A stretch of 64,000 nt of DNA from Micromonospora cathayae (GTDB lineage Bacteria > Actinomycetota > Actinomycetes > Mycobacteriales > Micromonosporaceae): NCBI RefSeq assembly GCF_028993575.1, contig NZ_CP118615.1:4059001-4123000 (forward strand), in the 5' to 3' direction. The notes under the pieces are model-generated. The model did no database searches, had not been told where the DNA came from, and saw only the letters and a list, made by a program, of their open reading frames with translations. Below are positions 22,223-31,297 of the stretch, one piece after another (position 1 is the first letter of the stretch; the number at the start of each line of letters is the position of its first letter). Both the position numbers and the translations under genes were made by a program.

Positions 22223-23227
22223 TCAGTCAGCGGCCGGGTCGGCTCCCGGGGCGGGGCCGGGGTCGTTCCTCCGGTTCACAGCCCGCCCGTCGGGTCGCGC
22301 CGGGCCGGGGCCGTCGGGCAACGCCGTACCGGGGCTGCCGGGCAACGCCGTGCTCACCCCGAAGCCGCGCCCCAGGGCCCGTACCTGCGCCTCCAGCTCG
22401 GGTACCGCCCGGCGGGCGTGCCGGGCCATCACCCGGTCCGCCAGCGGGCTGACCAGCACCGACCGTCCCGCCTGGAGCAGACCGACCGCCCGGGGCACGT
22501 ACACCCGGCGCTGCCGCCGCTCGATGGCCCGGACGAACGCCGCCGCGCACTCCCGTACCGACGTGGTCTTCCGCATCGGCCAGGGCAGCCGCGCCAGCAG
22601 CTCCGCGACGGCCGGCAGGTCGGTCCGGGCCTCCCGGACCAGGTCGGTGTCGATCCAGGAGGGGTGTGCGGTGCCGACGGCGACCCCGTGGTGGGCCAGC
22701 TCCAACCGGATCGAGGTGCCGAAACTCTCCGCCCCGGCCTTCGACGCGCAGTACGCGGCCATCCCGGGCGGCGCGGCGAACGCCGCCGCCGACGAGACGA
22801 TCAGCAGGTACCCGCGCCGGGCGATCAGCGCGTCGACCGTCGCCGCCGCCGTCCGCATCACCCCGACCAGGTTCACCTCGACGGTACGCACCATCGCGTC
22901 GAGGTCCCCGACCGCGAGGGTTCCCCGGTTCGCCACTCCGGCGTTGGCGACCACCGCGTCGATCCCGCCCAGCGCCGCGATGGTGCCGTCCACGGCCCGG
23001 GTCAGGCCGGCCTGGTCGGTGACGTCGGCGGGAAACCAGACGTGCCCCTCGCCCAGCTCGGCCGCCAGGGCGGCGAGGCGGTCCGGCTCCAGCCCGACCA
23101 GGGACACCCGGGCACCCCGGGCGGCGGCGACCCGGGCGGTGTGCTCGCCGATGCCCCGGGCCGCCCCGGTCACCAGGACCACCCGACCGGCGAGCGGACC
23201 GGCCGTACCGCCTCGTTGCTGGCGCAC
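22223..23227 (-). CDS. Short-chain dehydrogenase/reductase
   Basis: A 334-residue SDR. VVLVTGAARGIGEHTA is the cofactor glycine motif, VVANAGVANRG the NAG motif, and LLIVSSAAAF with YCASKAGAE supplies the Ser-Tyr-Lys catalytic set. The C-terminus extends about 80 residues beyond a classical SDR and ends in a Pro/Gly-rich tail. The substrate is unknown. The chosen start is GTG with a TAGGTT -10 seven bases upstream, pointing to a leaderless mRNA; a TTG three codons earlier is the longer option. Confidence 0.88.
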   Translation of the reverse strand: MRQQRGGTAGPLAGRVVLVTGAARGIGEHTARVAAARGARVSLVGLEPDRLAALAAELGEGHVWFPADVTDQAGLTRAVDGTIAALGGIDAVVANAGVANRGTLAVGDLDAMVRTVEVNLVGVMRTAAATVDALIARRGYLLIVSSAAAFAAPPGMAAYCASKAGAESFGTSIRLELAHHGVAVGTAHPSWIDTDLVREARTDLPAVAELLARLPWPMRKTTSVRECAAAFVRAIERRQRRVYVPRAVGLLQAGRSVLVSPLADRVMARHARRAVPELEAQVRALGRGFGVSTALPGSPGTALPDGPGPARPDGRAVNRRNDPGPAPGADPAAD

Positions 23228-23234
23228 GATCCGC

Positions 23235-23240
23235 AACCTA
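23235..23240 (-). promoter_or_regulatory. -10 element for a leaderless transcript of the SDR gene
   Basis: TAGGTT on the minus strand, seven bases before the GTG. It matches the actinobacterial TANNNT spacing, with no ribosome site. Confidence 0.45.
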
Positions 23241-23275
23241 CCACCCGACGGCCCACCGTCCCGGGGCCCGAGTGG

Positions 23276-24130
23276 TCAGCGGCCCACCGGCACCGGCGGG
23301 TGGGTCGATCCCGGCCGGGGCGTGACCCACCACGCGCAGTCCCGTTCGGTCAGCCAGTCGGGGCCGTCCGCACCCCGCACCAACGCGCTGACGGCGAACG
23401 TGGCCGCGCGTACCGCGTCCGGGGCGGCCACCGTCACCGCCTCCCACGGCGAGTCGGGCACCCGGCCGGTACGCGGATCGAGGACGCCCCTGCCGTCCGG
23501 GTCACGCGCCGACGCGGTAGCCAGCCCACCGCCGTTGAGCCCCACCGTGCGACCGTCGACCGGCACCGGCCAGCCACCGGAGGGGGCCGGCCCGGCCGTC
23601 GCCACCCGGGACCCGACCGCCACCAGCACCCCACCCGCCGACCGCTGCGCGATCTGTTCCGCGCACCGCTGCGCCAGGTACGCCGTCGCCGTCCCGCCCA
23701 ACATCAGCAGCAGCGTCGGCGGTACGGTCAGCCGGTCACCGCGCAGCGACACCGACCGCCAGTCACCGGCGTCGGGCAGCGGGACGCCGCTGCCGGAGCC
23801 GCAGACCGGCAGCGGGCCGACCCGGGCGGCCAACCGGATCCGGGCCGCGCCGATCGTCGGGTCGCAGTCGCCGTCACTGATCCGGGCCGCCTCCAGCGCG
23901 ACGGTGACCAGCTCCCGTAGCAGCGGTCCGACCGGCACCGGCCGGCCCGCCGCCCGGTGCACCCGGGCCAGTTCGCCCCGCCCCGGCGCGGTGATCCGGT
24001 CCAGGGCGGCGAGGGCCCCGGCGACCACCCGCCGGGCGGTGGTGGGCCGGTCCACCCCGGTCACCGCCACCCGGACCGGACGCCCCCGATGTGACCAGCG
24101 CGCCTCGCGTACCCCATCGATGGTGTCCAT
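23276..24130 (-). CDS. ApbE-like FAD:protein FMN transferase family protein
   Basis: About 284 residues with the order of ApbE motifs. DGDCDPTIGAARIRL is the N-terminal acidic motif, LLLMLGGTATAYLAQRC corresponds to the D-x-G-G-I-A-K-G helix, and GRGVLDPRTGRVPDS to the metal-binding DP-TG segment. ApbE proteins attach FMN to Thr of target proteins. The usual Lys after GGIA is absent here (GGTATAY), and several contacts are degenerate, so activity is doubtful. No FMN-binding-domain target gene lies nearby. The internal ATG gives the best family alignment; the frame is open upstream. Confidence 0.72.
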   Translation of the reverse strand: MDTIDGVREARWSHRGRPVRVAVTGVDRPTTARRVVAGALAALDRITAPGRGELARVHRAAGRPVPVGPLLRELVTVALEAARISDGDCDPTIGAARIRLAARVGPLPVCGSGSGVPLPDAGDWRSVSLRGDRLTVPPTLLLMLGGTATAYLAQRCAEQIAQRSAGGVLVAVGSRVATAGPAPSGGWPVPVDGRTVGLNGGGLATASARDPDGRGVLDPRTGRVPDSPWEAVTVAAPDAVRAATFAVSALVRGADGPDWLTERDCAWWVTPRPGSTHPPVPVGR

Positions 24131-24262
24131 GGCCGGAGCCTGCCGGCCGCGCCTGGGAGGGGCTGAGGTCGTGGCTGTGTGTCGGCTGTGCGACACCGGG
24201 CGGCCGGGTCGGCGCGATCCCTTTCCGCCGTTCGCTGCCGGTCCCGCGAACGTGCAGAACCT

Positions 24263-25036
24263 TCAGGACCCGGCGACGACCAGGTAGAAGGTGAAGCCGG
24301 CGAGCAGCGGCCCGGTCGCCAGCCGGTGCAGCCACGCGTCCACGTCCGCCTCGGCCAGCTCACCGGCGGCCACCGCCCGCGTCGAGTTGCGCCGCAGTCC
24401 GAGGATCTGGTCGGCGGTGCCGAAGTCGCGGAACAGCACCGCGACCGGTTCGACCGACCGGATCCGGAACCCGGCCGCGTCGGCCAGCCGTACCATCTGG
24501 CGGCCCATGGTGGCGTTGCGGACCCGGCTGGCGTTGAACCGGGCGAACCGTCGACTGGTGGTGACGTCCTCGTCGGCGACGGCGAGGGTGTCCCAGTCCG
24601 GCTCGGCCATACCGAACAGGCCGCCCGGCCGTAGTACCCGCCGGGCCTCCGCGAACGCCCGCTCCGGCTCGGGTACGTGTTGCAGCACCCGGTCCACCCG
24701 GAGCCGGTCCACACTGGCGTCGGCCAGCGGCAGGTCGCGCAGGTCACCGGCCCGCAGCTCGACGTTGGGGCGGTCGGCGTGCCGGTCGGTCGCCTCGGCC
24801 AGCATCCGGGGCTCGTGGTCGACCCCGATCACCGTGCCGTCCGGGCCGACCGCGTCGGCCAGCGACGCCAGGTCGGTACCGGGCCCGCAGCCCAGGTCCA
24901 CCGCCGTCTGGCCGGGCCGTACGTCGAGCGCGGCGAGCAGGCGCTGCTTGTAGTCGAGGCCCACCGGGGTACGGGCGGCGGCGTCCATGTACGCGATCTG
25001 GTCCGGAGCGGCGGTCAGGCCGGCGAGTCCACTCAT
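24263..25036 (-). CDS. SAM-dependent class I methyltransferase
   Basis: A 257-residue UbiE/Methyltransf_11-type protein. TAVDLGCGPGTDL is motif I, VIGVDHEPRMLAEA motif II, GDLRDLPLADASVDRL motif III and VLQHVPEPERAFAEARRVL the post-III helix. The C-terminal 100 residues form a lid that should determine the substrate, which I cannot name. A 19-bp-stem hairpin separates it from the DUF397/XRE genes on the same strand, so it is probably expressed independently. The start ATG has only a weak ribosome site. Confidence 0.9.
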   Translation of the reverse strand: MSGLAGLTAAPDQIAYMDAAARTPVGLDYKQRLLAALDVRPGQTAVDLGCGPGTDLASLADAVGPDGTVIGVDHEPRMLAEATDRHADRPNVELRAGDLRDLPLADASVDRLRVDRVLQHVPEPERAFAEARRVLRPGGLFGMAEPDWDTLAVADEDVTTSRRFARFNASRVRNATMGRQMVRLADAAGFRIRSVEPVAVLFRDFGTADQILGLRRNSTRAVAAGELAEADVDAWLHRLATGPLLAGFTFYLVVAGS

Positions 25037-25057
25037 CCGGTCATTTCACCACGAAAC

Positions 25058-25098
25058 ACCGACACTCCGGCGTCCATGGTGGACGCCGGAGTGTCGGT
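25058..25098 (-). terminator. Strong hairpin terminator after the XRE-DUF397 genes
   Basis: Perfect 19-bp arms (25058-25076 and 25080-25098) around a three-base loop. In the minus-strand direction the stem is followed by GTTTCG. Very stable and well placed to end the XRE-DUF397 transcript just ahead of the methyltransferase gene. Confidence 0.8.
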
Positions 25099-25188
25099 CG
25101 ACGGGGCCGGGCACGGGCCGGCGGAAACCACGGCCGGCCGAGACCGCACCCGTCCCGGATCAGACACCCGGAGTCGCACTGCCCCGGG

Positions 25189-25380
25189 TCAGTCGCGTAC
25201 GGCGTACCGGGTGAGGAAGGCCCGCCAGGCGGTGGGGGAGAAGGTCAGCGCCGGGCCGTGCGGGTCCTTGCTGTCCCGTACGCCGATCACGTCGGGCAGG
25301 TTGTCGGCCACCTCGACGCAGTCGCCGCCGTTGCCGCTGCTGCGACTGCTGGTGCGCCACCGTGCGCCGGTCAGGTCCAT
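25189..25380 (-). CDS. DUF397 protein
   Basis: A 63-residue DUF397 protein with the hallmark WRTSSRSSGNGGDCVEVAD near the N-terminus, then VIGVRDSKDPHGPALTFSPTAW. Genes of this type almost always follow an XRE/DUF5753 regulator, as here, and the start overlaps its stop region by ten bases. Some paralogues are involved in antibiotic production and development in Streptomyces (BldB-like or toxin-antitoxin-like ideas exist), but the molecular role is unproven. Confidence 0.92.
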   Translation of the reverse strand: MDLTGARWRTSSRSSGNGGDCVEVADNLPDVIGVRDSKDPHGPALTFSPTAWRAFLTRYAVRD

Positions 25381-26138
25381 GTCTGGGCCACCTCCGTGAT
25401 CAGGTCGACGGACTGCCGGTGGGACAACGCCTCGCCGCGCACGTCCTCCCACGCAGCCAGTATCGCCGCCAACTCGTCCGCCTCGCTGACCACCTGACCC
25501 TGGAGCTGGTTGTCCAGGTAGCCGGCCAGCCGGTGATCGGGGCTCTGCGCCAGCACGAACGGGCCGTTGAGCCCGGCGTAGGCACCCACACTGGACGGCA
25601 CCACGTGCACCCGGACGTGCGGGGCTCCGCACGCCCGGACCAGCGCGGTCAACTGCTCGTGCATGGTGGCCGGGCCGCCGACCGGCCGGCGCAGTACCGA
25701 TTCGTCGATCACGGCGGTGAACTGCGGCGGGTCGTCCTGGTTGAGGATGCCCTGCCGGGCCAGCCGGGTGGCGACGTGCCGCTCCACCTCGCCCCGGGGG
25801 AGCAGCCCGCCGCCGGCCAGCACCTCCCGCGCGTACCGCTCGGTCTGGAGCAACCCGGGCAGGACCATGCACTGGTACGACCGCAGCGACACCGCCTCCC
25901 GTTCGATCTCCTGCCACGGACGGAACCAGAGTGGCACCTTCTTCCGGAAGGTGTCCGGCCAGATGTCCGCGATGTCTTTGCCGAGCGCCTCGGCGGCTGC
26001 CGCCCGGTGCCGGGGGTACGGAACGCGTCCCTCGTTGAGCCACCGCATGGTGGTCTTCGGGTCGACGCCGATGCGTTCGGCCAGCGATTCGGTGGTCTGC
26101 CCGGTGGCGTACAGGGCGGCGCGGAGCGCGTCGTTCAT
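25371..26138 (-). CDS. XRE-family regulator with DUF5753 domain
   Basis: A 255-residue protein with an N-terminal helix-turn-helix (residues 8-60, ESLAERIGVDPKTTMRWLNEG) and a C-terminal DUF5753 domain (LPGLLQTERYAREVL and an internal VHVVPSSVGAYAGLNGPFVLA). It is the usual partner of DUF397. The HTH begins almost at the N-terminus and has a less common start than most DUF5753 proteins. The ATG follows GGAAGGGAAA. Small genes are divergent, so it could control them as well as itself. Confidence 0.92.
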   Translation of the reverse strand: MNDALRAALYATGQTTESLAERIGVDPKTTMRWLNEGRVPYPRHRAAAAEALGKDIADIWPDTFRKKVPLWFRPWQEIEREAVSLRSYQCMVLPGLLQTERYAREVLAGGGLLPRGEVERHVATRLARQGILNQDDPPQFTAVIDESVLRRPVGGPATMHEQLTALVRACGAPHVRVHVVPSSVGAYAGLNGPFVLAQSPDHRLAGYLDNQLQGQVVSEADELAAILAAWEDVRGEALSHRQSVDLITEVAQTWT

Positions 26139-26333
26139 GCGGTTTCCCTTCCAGATGGCAAAGACGTCTGCCCGGCACCCACTCGCGGGATGTCGTCGTC
26201 CGACCACGTCGCAGGAGGGTGTGGGCGAGGCGGCGCGGCCGGTGGAGGCGTGAGACCCGGCGGTCGCGTCTGTCGGGCCGCCCCGTGGGGAGGCGGGGCG
26301 GCCCTCCACAAGGGACAACGAGACGGCGGGTGA

Positions 26334-26453
26334 ATGGATGTGAGCGTGCGGGACCACGAGAAGGCGCTGGTACCCGGCGAGACCGGCGACGCGACCGTGG
26401 GTGAGGGCGTCCCGGGACCGGTCCCGGTACTGGGCAAGGGCGGACGGCGGTGA
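26334..26453 (+). CDS. Possible 39-residue peptide, translationally coupled
   Basis: An ATG-started frame of 39 codons begins MDVSVRDHEKALVPGE and ends in a TGA that overlaps the GTG of the next gene (GTGA). Divergence from an XRE regulator and start/stop overlap make it plausible as a real peptide gene, but there is no strong ribosome site and I do not recognise the sequence. Confidence 0.4.
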   Translation: MDVSVRDHEKALVPGETGDATVGEGVPGPVPVLGKGGRR

Positions 26454-26686
26454 GGGCCCGGCCGCACGTCGCCGCGCGGCCGTCCTGGCGGTGCCGGGTC
26501 TGCGGCGCGCCGTGGCCCTGCTCACCGGCCCGGCTGCGGTTGCTCGTCGAGTACCGGGGCAACCGCCCCACCCTGCTGATCCACCTCGCCCTGCTGCTGG
26601 AGGAGGCCGCCACCGACCTGCCCGGCACCCACCCGGACGCCCCCGACCTGACCACCCGTTTCCTCGGCTGGGCACGTGCTCGTTGA
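26450..26686 (+). CDS. Small conserved Cys-containing protein next to XRE/DUF397
   Basis: A 78-residue protein with a CRVCGAPWPC cluster (two CxxC-like spacings, a probable small metal or redox site) followed by a helical segment LLVEYRGNRPTLLIHLALLLEEAA. Similar short proteins occur beside XRE/DUF5753 regulators in actinobacteria; they carry no established function. The GTG overlaps the stop of the 39-codon frame upstream. The two-component operon begins about 80 bases downstream. Confidence 0.7.
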   Translation: MRARPHVAARPSWRCRVCGAPWPCSPARLRLLVEYRGNRPTLLIHLALLLEEAATDLPGTHPDAPDLTTRFLGWARAR

Positions 26687-26763
26687 GCGTGGTACGCGAC
26701 GCGTACAGGTGGCGCACAGGCAACGCTGGGACGGGACACAGGGTCGGGGACCAGGATGGGGGC

Positions 26764-27510
26764 ATGGTGACCGACGGGCATGCGCTTCCGGGCCGGGTCG
26801 AGCTGCGCCGTCCGGACGGCGGGCCGGTGCGGGTGCTGGTGGTCGACGACGAGTCCACCCTGACCGACCTGCTCGCCATGGCGCTGCGCTACGAGGGCTG
26901 GCAGGTCGCCACCGCCGGCAACGGCATGGCCGCGCTGAGCAGCGCCCGGCAGACCCGCCCGGACGTGGTGGTGCTCGACGTGATGCTGCCCGACCTGGAC
27001 GGCTTCCAGGTACTGCGCCGGCTGCGCGAGCAGGCCCCGAACGTGCCGGTGCTGTTCCTGACCGCCCGGGACGCGGTGCAGGACCGGATCGCCGGACTGA
27101 CCGTCGGCGGCGACGACTACGTCACCAAGCCGTTCAGCCTGGAGGAGGTGATCGCCCGGCTGCGGGCCCTGCTGCGCCGGGCCGGGCTGGCCGTCGCGGC
27201 CCGCGAGGAGGCCGTCCTCACCGTCGGTGACCTCAGCCTGGACGAGGACAGCCACGAGGTACGCCGGGGCGACGACCTGATCACCCTCACCGCCACCGAG
27301 TTCGAGCTGCTCCGCTACCTGATGCGCAACCCGCGCCGGGTGCTCAGCAAGGCGCAGATCCTGGACCACGTCTGGAACTACGACTTCGGCGGCCAGGCCA
27401 ACGTCGTCGAGCTGTACATCTCGTACCTGCGGAAGAAGATCGACGCCGGCCGCGAGCCGATGATCCACACGCTGCGCGGGGCGGGCTATGTCCTCAAGCC
27501 CGCCCCGTGA
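26764..27510 (+). CDS. OmpR/PhoB-family response regulator
   Basis: A 248-residue regulator. The receiver domain (about 20-135) has VLVVDDEST, phosphoacceptor Asp in VVVLDVMLPDLDG, FLTARDAV and DYVTKPFSLEEV. The winged-helix DNA-binding domain (about 150-245) has LTATEFELLRYLMRN and ELYISYLRKKID. It overlaps the histidine kinase gene by 23 bases. The closest architecture is TcrA/PrrA-like regulators that sit upstream of GT39/ArnT-type membrane glycosyltransferases, as here. The ATG is chosen for spacing to an AGGATGGGGG ribosome site. Confidence 0.94.
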   Translation: MVTDGHALPGRVELRRPDGGPVRVLVVDDESTLTDLLAMALRYEGWQVATAGNGMAALSSARQTRPDVVVLDVMLPDLDGFQVLRRLREQAPNVPVLFLTARDAVQDRIAGLTVGGDDYVTKPFSLEEVIARLRALLRRAGLAVAAREEAVLTVGDLSLDEDSHEVRRGDDLITLTATEFELLRYLMRNPRRVLSKAQILDHVWNYDFGGQANVVELYISYLRKKIDAGREPMIHTLRGAGYVLKPAP

Positions 27511-28993
27511 GCCCCGCCGTTGGCCGTCGTCCCGCTGGTCGCTGTCGCACCGGCTGGCCGGCTGGTCGCTGCGGGGCCGGCTGGTCGCCACCGTCGTCGC
27601 CCTGCTCGCCCTGGTCAGCGTGGGCGTCGGCACGGTCACCACGGTGGCCCTGCGGCACTTCCTGACCAGCCAGATCGACGAACAACTGGCCCCCATGTAC
27701 CAGGGGCGCGGGCCGGTCGACCCGCTGCCCGGCTGGCAGCTACCCGACAACCGGTTCCTGCGCGTCCCGCCCGGCTTCCCCACCGGCACGATCGTCGTGC
27801 AGGCCACCGACGGCCAGGTCACCGCCGCCCGGACCCTCACCGCCGGCCGGGACGAGGAGCCGATACCGGTCTCCGAGGTCACCGCCGTCGCCGCGCTACG
27901 CGCCGACGGCCGACCCCGCACCGTCGACCTGGGCGACCGGGGCGACTACCGCTTCGTGGCGCGCACCGCCCCGGACGGCACCGTCCGGGCGCTGGGCGTG
28001 CCGCTGGCCGGCGTCCAGCAGACCATCTGGCGGATGATCGCCGCGCAGGCCGGCATCGCCACCGCCGGCCTGCTGCTCGCCGGCTCGGCCGGCGCGCTGA
28101 TCGTGCAGGCCACGCTGCGTCCGCTGCGCCGGGTCGCGGCCACCGCCACCCGGGTCACCGAACTGCCGCTGGACCGGGGCGAGGTCGCCCTGTCGGTCCG
28201 GGTGCCCGCCGCCGACACCGACCCGCGTACCGAGGTCGGTCAGGTCGGCAGCGCGCTCAACCGGATGCTGGGGCACGTCGCCGCCGCGCTCACCGCCCGC
28301 CAGGCCAGCGAGACCCGGGTACGCCAGTTCGTCGCCGACGCCAGCCACGAGCTGCGTACCCCCCTCGCGGCCATCCGGGGGTACGCGGAGGTGGCCCGCC
28401 GGGGCCGGGCGGAGGTGCCGCCCGACGTGGCGCACGCGCTGCGCCGGGTGGAGTCCGAGAGCGTCCGGATGACCAGTCTCGTCGACGACCTGCTGCTGCT
28501 GGCCCGGCTCGACTCGGGCCGTCCGCTGGTGTCCGAACCGGTCGACCTGTCCGCGCTGGTGGTCGACGCGGTCAGCGACGCGCACGTGGCCGGCCCCGGG
28601 CACCGCTGGCAGCTCGACCTGCCCGACGAGGCGGTCGAGGTGCCCGGTGACGCCGCCCGGCTGCACCAGGTGGTGACGAACCTGCTGACCAACGCCCGGG
28701 TGCACACCCCGGCCGGTACCACCGTCACCACCACCCTGCGGGCCGGTCCGGACGCCGCCGTGCTGACCGTCGCCGACGACGGCCCCGGCGTCCCCGCCGA
28801 GCTGCAACCGGAGGTGTTCGAACGGTTCGCCCGGGGCGACAGCTCCCGGTCGCGGGCGCACGGCAGCACCGGCCTCGGCCTGGCCATCGTCGCCGCCGTG
28901 GTGGACGCCCACCACGGACAGGTCACTGTGGACAGCCGGCCGGGCCGGACCGCGTTCACGGTACGGCTGCCGAACCGCACAGCGGACGCATAG
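27488..28993 (+). CDS. Two-component sensor histidine kinase
   Basis: A 501-residue membrane kinase. Helix 1 covers about residues 28-50, an extracytoplasmic sensor about 50-180, helix 2 about 182-205, then HAMP. The dimerisation/phosphorylation helix has FVADASHELRTPLAAIRGYAE with the phospho-His. The ATPase carries LLTNARVHTP (N box), VADDGPGVP (G1), FERFARGD (F) and HGSTGLGLAI (G2). It is cotranscribed with the response regulator upstream. The signal is unknown. The downstream GT39 gene begins 45 bases later and may be its target or part of the same envelope response. Confidence 0.94.
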   Translation: MSSSPPREPRRWPSSRWSLSHRLAGWSLRGRLVATVVALLALVSVGVGTVTTVALRHFLTSQIDEQLAPMYQGRGPVDPLPGWQLPDNRFLRVPPGFPTGTIVVQATDGQVTAARTLTAGRDEEPIPVSEVTAVAALRADGRPRTVDLGDRGDYRFVARTAPDGTVRALGVPLAGVQQTIWRMIAAQAGIATAGLLLAGSAGALIVQATLRPLRRVAATATRVTELPLDRGEVALSVRVPAADTDPRTEVGQVGSALNRMLGHVAAALTARQASETRVRQFVADASHELRTPLAAIRGYAEVARRGRAEVPPDVAHALRRVESESVRMTSLVDDLLLLARLDSGRPLVSEPVDLSALVVDAVSDAHVAGPGHRWQLDLPDEAVEVPGDAARLHQVVTNLLTNARVHTPAGTTVTTTLRAGPDAAVLTVADDGPGVPAELQPEVFERFARGDSSRSRAHGSTGLGLAIVAAVVDAHHGQVTVDSRPGRTAFTVRLPNRTADA

Positions 28994-29038
28994 CCTTCGC
29001 ACGGGGGCGGGCCAGCCGGGCCGCCGAGGCTGGCTCAC

Positions 29039-31294
29039 ATGGAGAAGACAGAGCATCCGCCGACCGCTCCGCTGCCCTCCACCACCGCACCGGTGGTGGG
29101 CCCGTCGGCCGCCGGCACCCGGGAGCCCGGCCCGCCGGACCCCGCCGGGGTGCCGCACCCACCGCGACCGGAGCCCCCGGCGGTCCGGCCCCGCTGGGTA
29201 CGCCCGGCACTGGCCGCCCTGCTGCTCGGTACCGCGCTGCTCTACCTGTGGGGACTGGGCGGGTCCGGCTGGGCCAACGCGTACTACTCGGCCGCCGCGC
29301 AGGCCGGCTCGCAGAACTGGACGGCGTTCCTGTACGGCTCCTCCGACGCGGCCAACTCGATCACCGTGGACAAGACCCCGATGTCGCTGTGGCTGATGGC
29401 GCTGTCGGTACGCCTCTTCGGGCTCAGCTCGTGGTCGATCCTCGTGCCGCAGGCGCTGCTCGGCGTCGCCACGGTCGGCGTGCTGTACGCGACCGTCCGC
29501 CGCTGGTACGGGCCGGCGGCCGGGCTGATCGCCGGTACGGTGCTCGCCCTCACCCCGGTCGCCGCGCTGATGTTCCGGTTCAACAACCCGGACGCGCTGC
29601 TGGTGCTGCTGCTCACCGCCGCCGCGTACGCCACCGTACGGGCCCTGGAGGCCGCCTCGACCCGGTGGATCGTGCTGGTCGGCGTGCTGGTCGGGTTCGG
29701 TTTCCTGACCAAGATGCTCCAGGCGTTCCTGGTGGTGCCGGTCTTCGCCGGGGTGTACCTGGTGGCCGCGCCGACCGGGCTGTGGCGGCGGATCCGGCAG
29801 CTCCTGCTCGCCGGGCTGGGCCTGGTCGCCGCCACCGGCTGGTGGGTGGCGCTCGTCGAGCTGGTCCCGGCCAGCGCCCGCCCGTACATCGGCGGCTCAC
29901 AGACCAACAGCATCCTGGAGCTGACCCTCGGCTACAACGGCCTCGGCCGGCTCACCGGGGACGAGGTCGGCAGTGTCGGCCCGCGCGGCGGTGGCCCGTT
30001 CTCCGCCCAGACCGGGCTGCTGCGGATGTTCGACACCGAGGTCGGTGGGCAGGTGTCCTGGCTGCTGCCGGCCGCGCTGATCCTGCTGGTCGCCGGACTG
30101 GTGCTGACCGGCCGGGCACCCCGGACCGACCGGACCCGGGCCGGGCTGCTGCTCTGGGGCGGCTGGCTGCTGGTCACCGGGGCGGTGTTCAGCCTGATGA
30201 GCGGGATCTTTCACGCGTACTACACGGTGGCCCTGGCCCCGGCGGTCGGTGCGCTGGCCGGCATCGGGTCCACCCTGCTCTGGCGGCACCGGGCCGTCGC
30301 CTGGTCGACCGCCGACTGGTCACCCGCCGACCAGGGCGTTCCCCGCTGGCGGGACTGGTTCGCCACGGCCGCCCTGGCGGTCACCCTCACGGTCACCGCC
30401 TGGTGGTCGTGGACGCTGCTCGGGCGTAGCGCCGACTGGTACCCGTGGCTGCGGACCGTGGTGCTGGTCGCCGGGCTGGCCGGCGTGCTGCTGGTGCTGG
30501 CCACCACCCGGTCGACCGGGCGGCTGACCCGGCGGCTGACCCCGCTGGTCATGCTGGCCGTCGCGGTGGCCGCCCTGTCCGGGCCGGCGGCGTACGCCGC
30601 GCAGACCGCCGCCACCCCGCACAGCGGCGCGATCCCGAGCGCCGGACCGGCGACCCAGGGCGGCTTCGGTGGCGGTTTCCGGGGCGGCCGACCGAACGGC
30701 ATGATGCCGCCGGACGGCGAGTTCCCCGGCGGCCAGTTCCCCGGCGGCCAGTTTCCCGGTTTCCGCGACGGCACCCGGAACGGCCAGCCGGGCCAGGGCC
30801 AGAACGGGCAGCCGGGGCAAGCTCAGGGCGGCCAGCCGGGGCAGGGCCAGAACGGGCAGCCCGCGTTCCCCGGCGTACCCGGCGGAGCCGCTCCGGGCGG
30901 TGGGGCGCGCGGCGGGGGCGGCATGGGCGGCCTGCTCAACGCCGCCGAACCCAGCGCGGAACTGCGGGACCTGCTGACGCAGGACAGCGCCGACCACACC
31001 TGGATCGCGGCCACCGTCGGGTCGAACAACGCCTCCGGCTACCAGTTGGCCACCGGCGAGCCGGTGATGGCCGTCGGTGGGTTCAACGGCAGCGACCCGT
31101 CGCCGACCCTCGCCCGGTTCCAGCGGTACGTCGCCGACGGCGAGATCCACTGGTTCATCGGTGGTGGCGGGTTCCGGGCCAACGGCGGCAGCGACGCCTC
31201 CGGTGAGATCGCCACCTGGGTCGCCGAGAACTTCGAGTCACAGACCGTCGACGGGGTGACCCTCTACGACCTGAGCAGCGGAAAGCAGGGCTGA
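29039..31294 (+). CDS. GT39-type membrane mannosyltransferase-like protein
   Basis: A 751-residue protein of the PMT/ArnT-like superfamily. Its first 545 residues contain about ten membrane helices; an early loop carries the acidic residues expected for polyprenyl-phosphate-sugar use, and FNNPDALLVLLL and FLTKMLQAFLVVP are typical. A long Gly/Gln/Pro linker follows, with repeats of NGQPGQGQ, then a soluble C-terminal domain (about 640-751, LRDLLTQDSADHTWIAATV) known from YkcA/B-like actinobacterial proteins. It is predicted to transfer a sugar from a lipid carrier on the outer face of the membrane. The next gene follows after three bases, making an operon. Confidence 0.85.
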   Translation: MEKTEHPPTAPLPSTTAPVVGPSAAGTREPGPPDPAGVPHPPRPEPPAVRPRWVRPALAALLLGTALLYLWGLGGSGWANAYYSAAAQAGSQNWTAFLYGSSDAANSITVDKTPMSLWLMALSVRLFGLSSWSILVPQALLGVATVGVLYATVRRWYGPAAGLIAGTVLALTPVAALMFRFNNPDALLVLLLTAAAYATVRALEAASTRWIVLVGVLVGFGFLTKMLQAFLVVPVFAGVYLVAAPTGLWRRIRQLLLAGLGLVAATGWWVALVELVPASARPYIGGSQTNSILELTLGYNGLGRLTGDEVGSVGPRGGGPFSAQTGLLRMFDTEVGGQVSWLLPAALILLVAGLVLTGRAPRTDRTRAGLLLWGGWLLVTGAVFSLMSGIFHAYYTVALAPAVGALAGIGSTLLWRHRAVAWSTADWSPADQGVPRWRDWFATAALAVTLTVTAWWSWTLLGRSADWYPWLRTVVLVAGLAGVLLVLATTRSTGRLTRRLTPLVMLAVAVAALSGPAAYAAQTAATPHSGAIPSAGPATQGGFGGGFRGGRPNGMMPPDGEFPGGQFPGGQFPGFRDGTRNGQPGQGQNGQPGQAQGGQPGQGQNGQPAFPGVPGGAAPGGGARGGGGMGGLLNAAEPSAELRDLLTQDSADHTWIAATVGSNNASGYQLATGEPVMAVGGFNGSDPSPTLARFQRYVADGEIHWFIGGGGFRANGGSDASGEIATWVAENFESQTVDGVTLYDLSSGKQG

Positions 31295-31297
31295 GCC

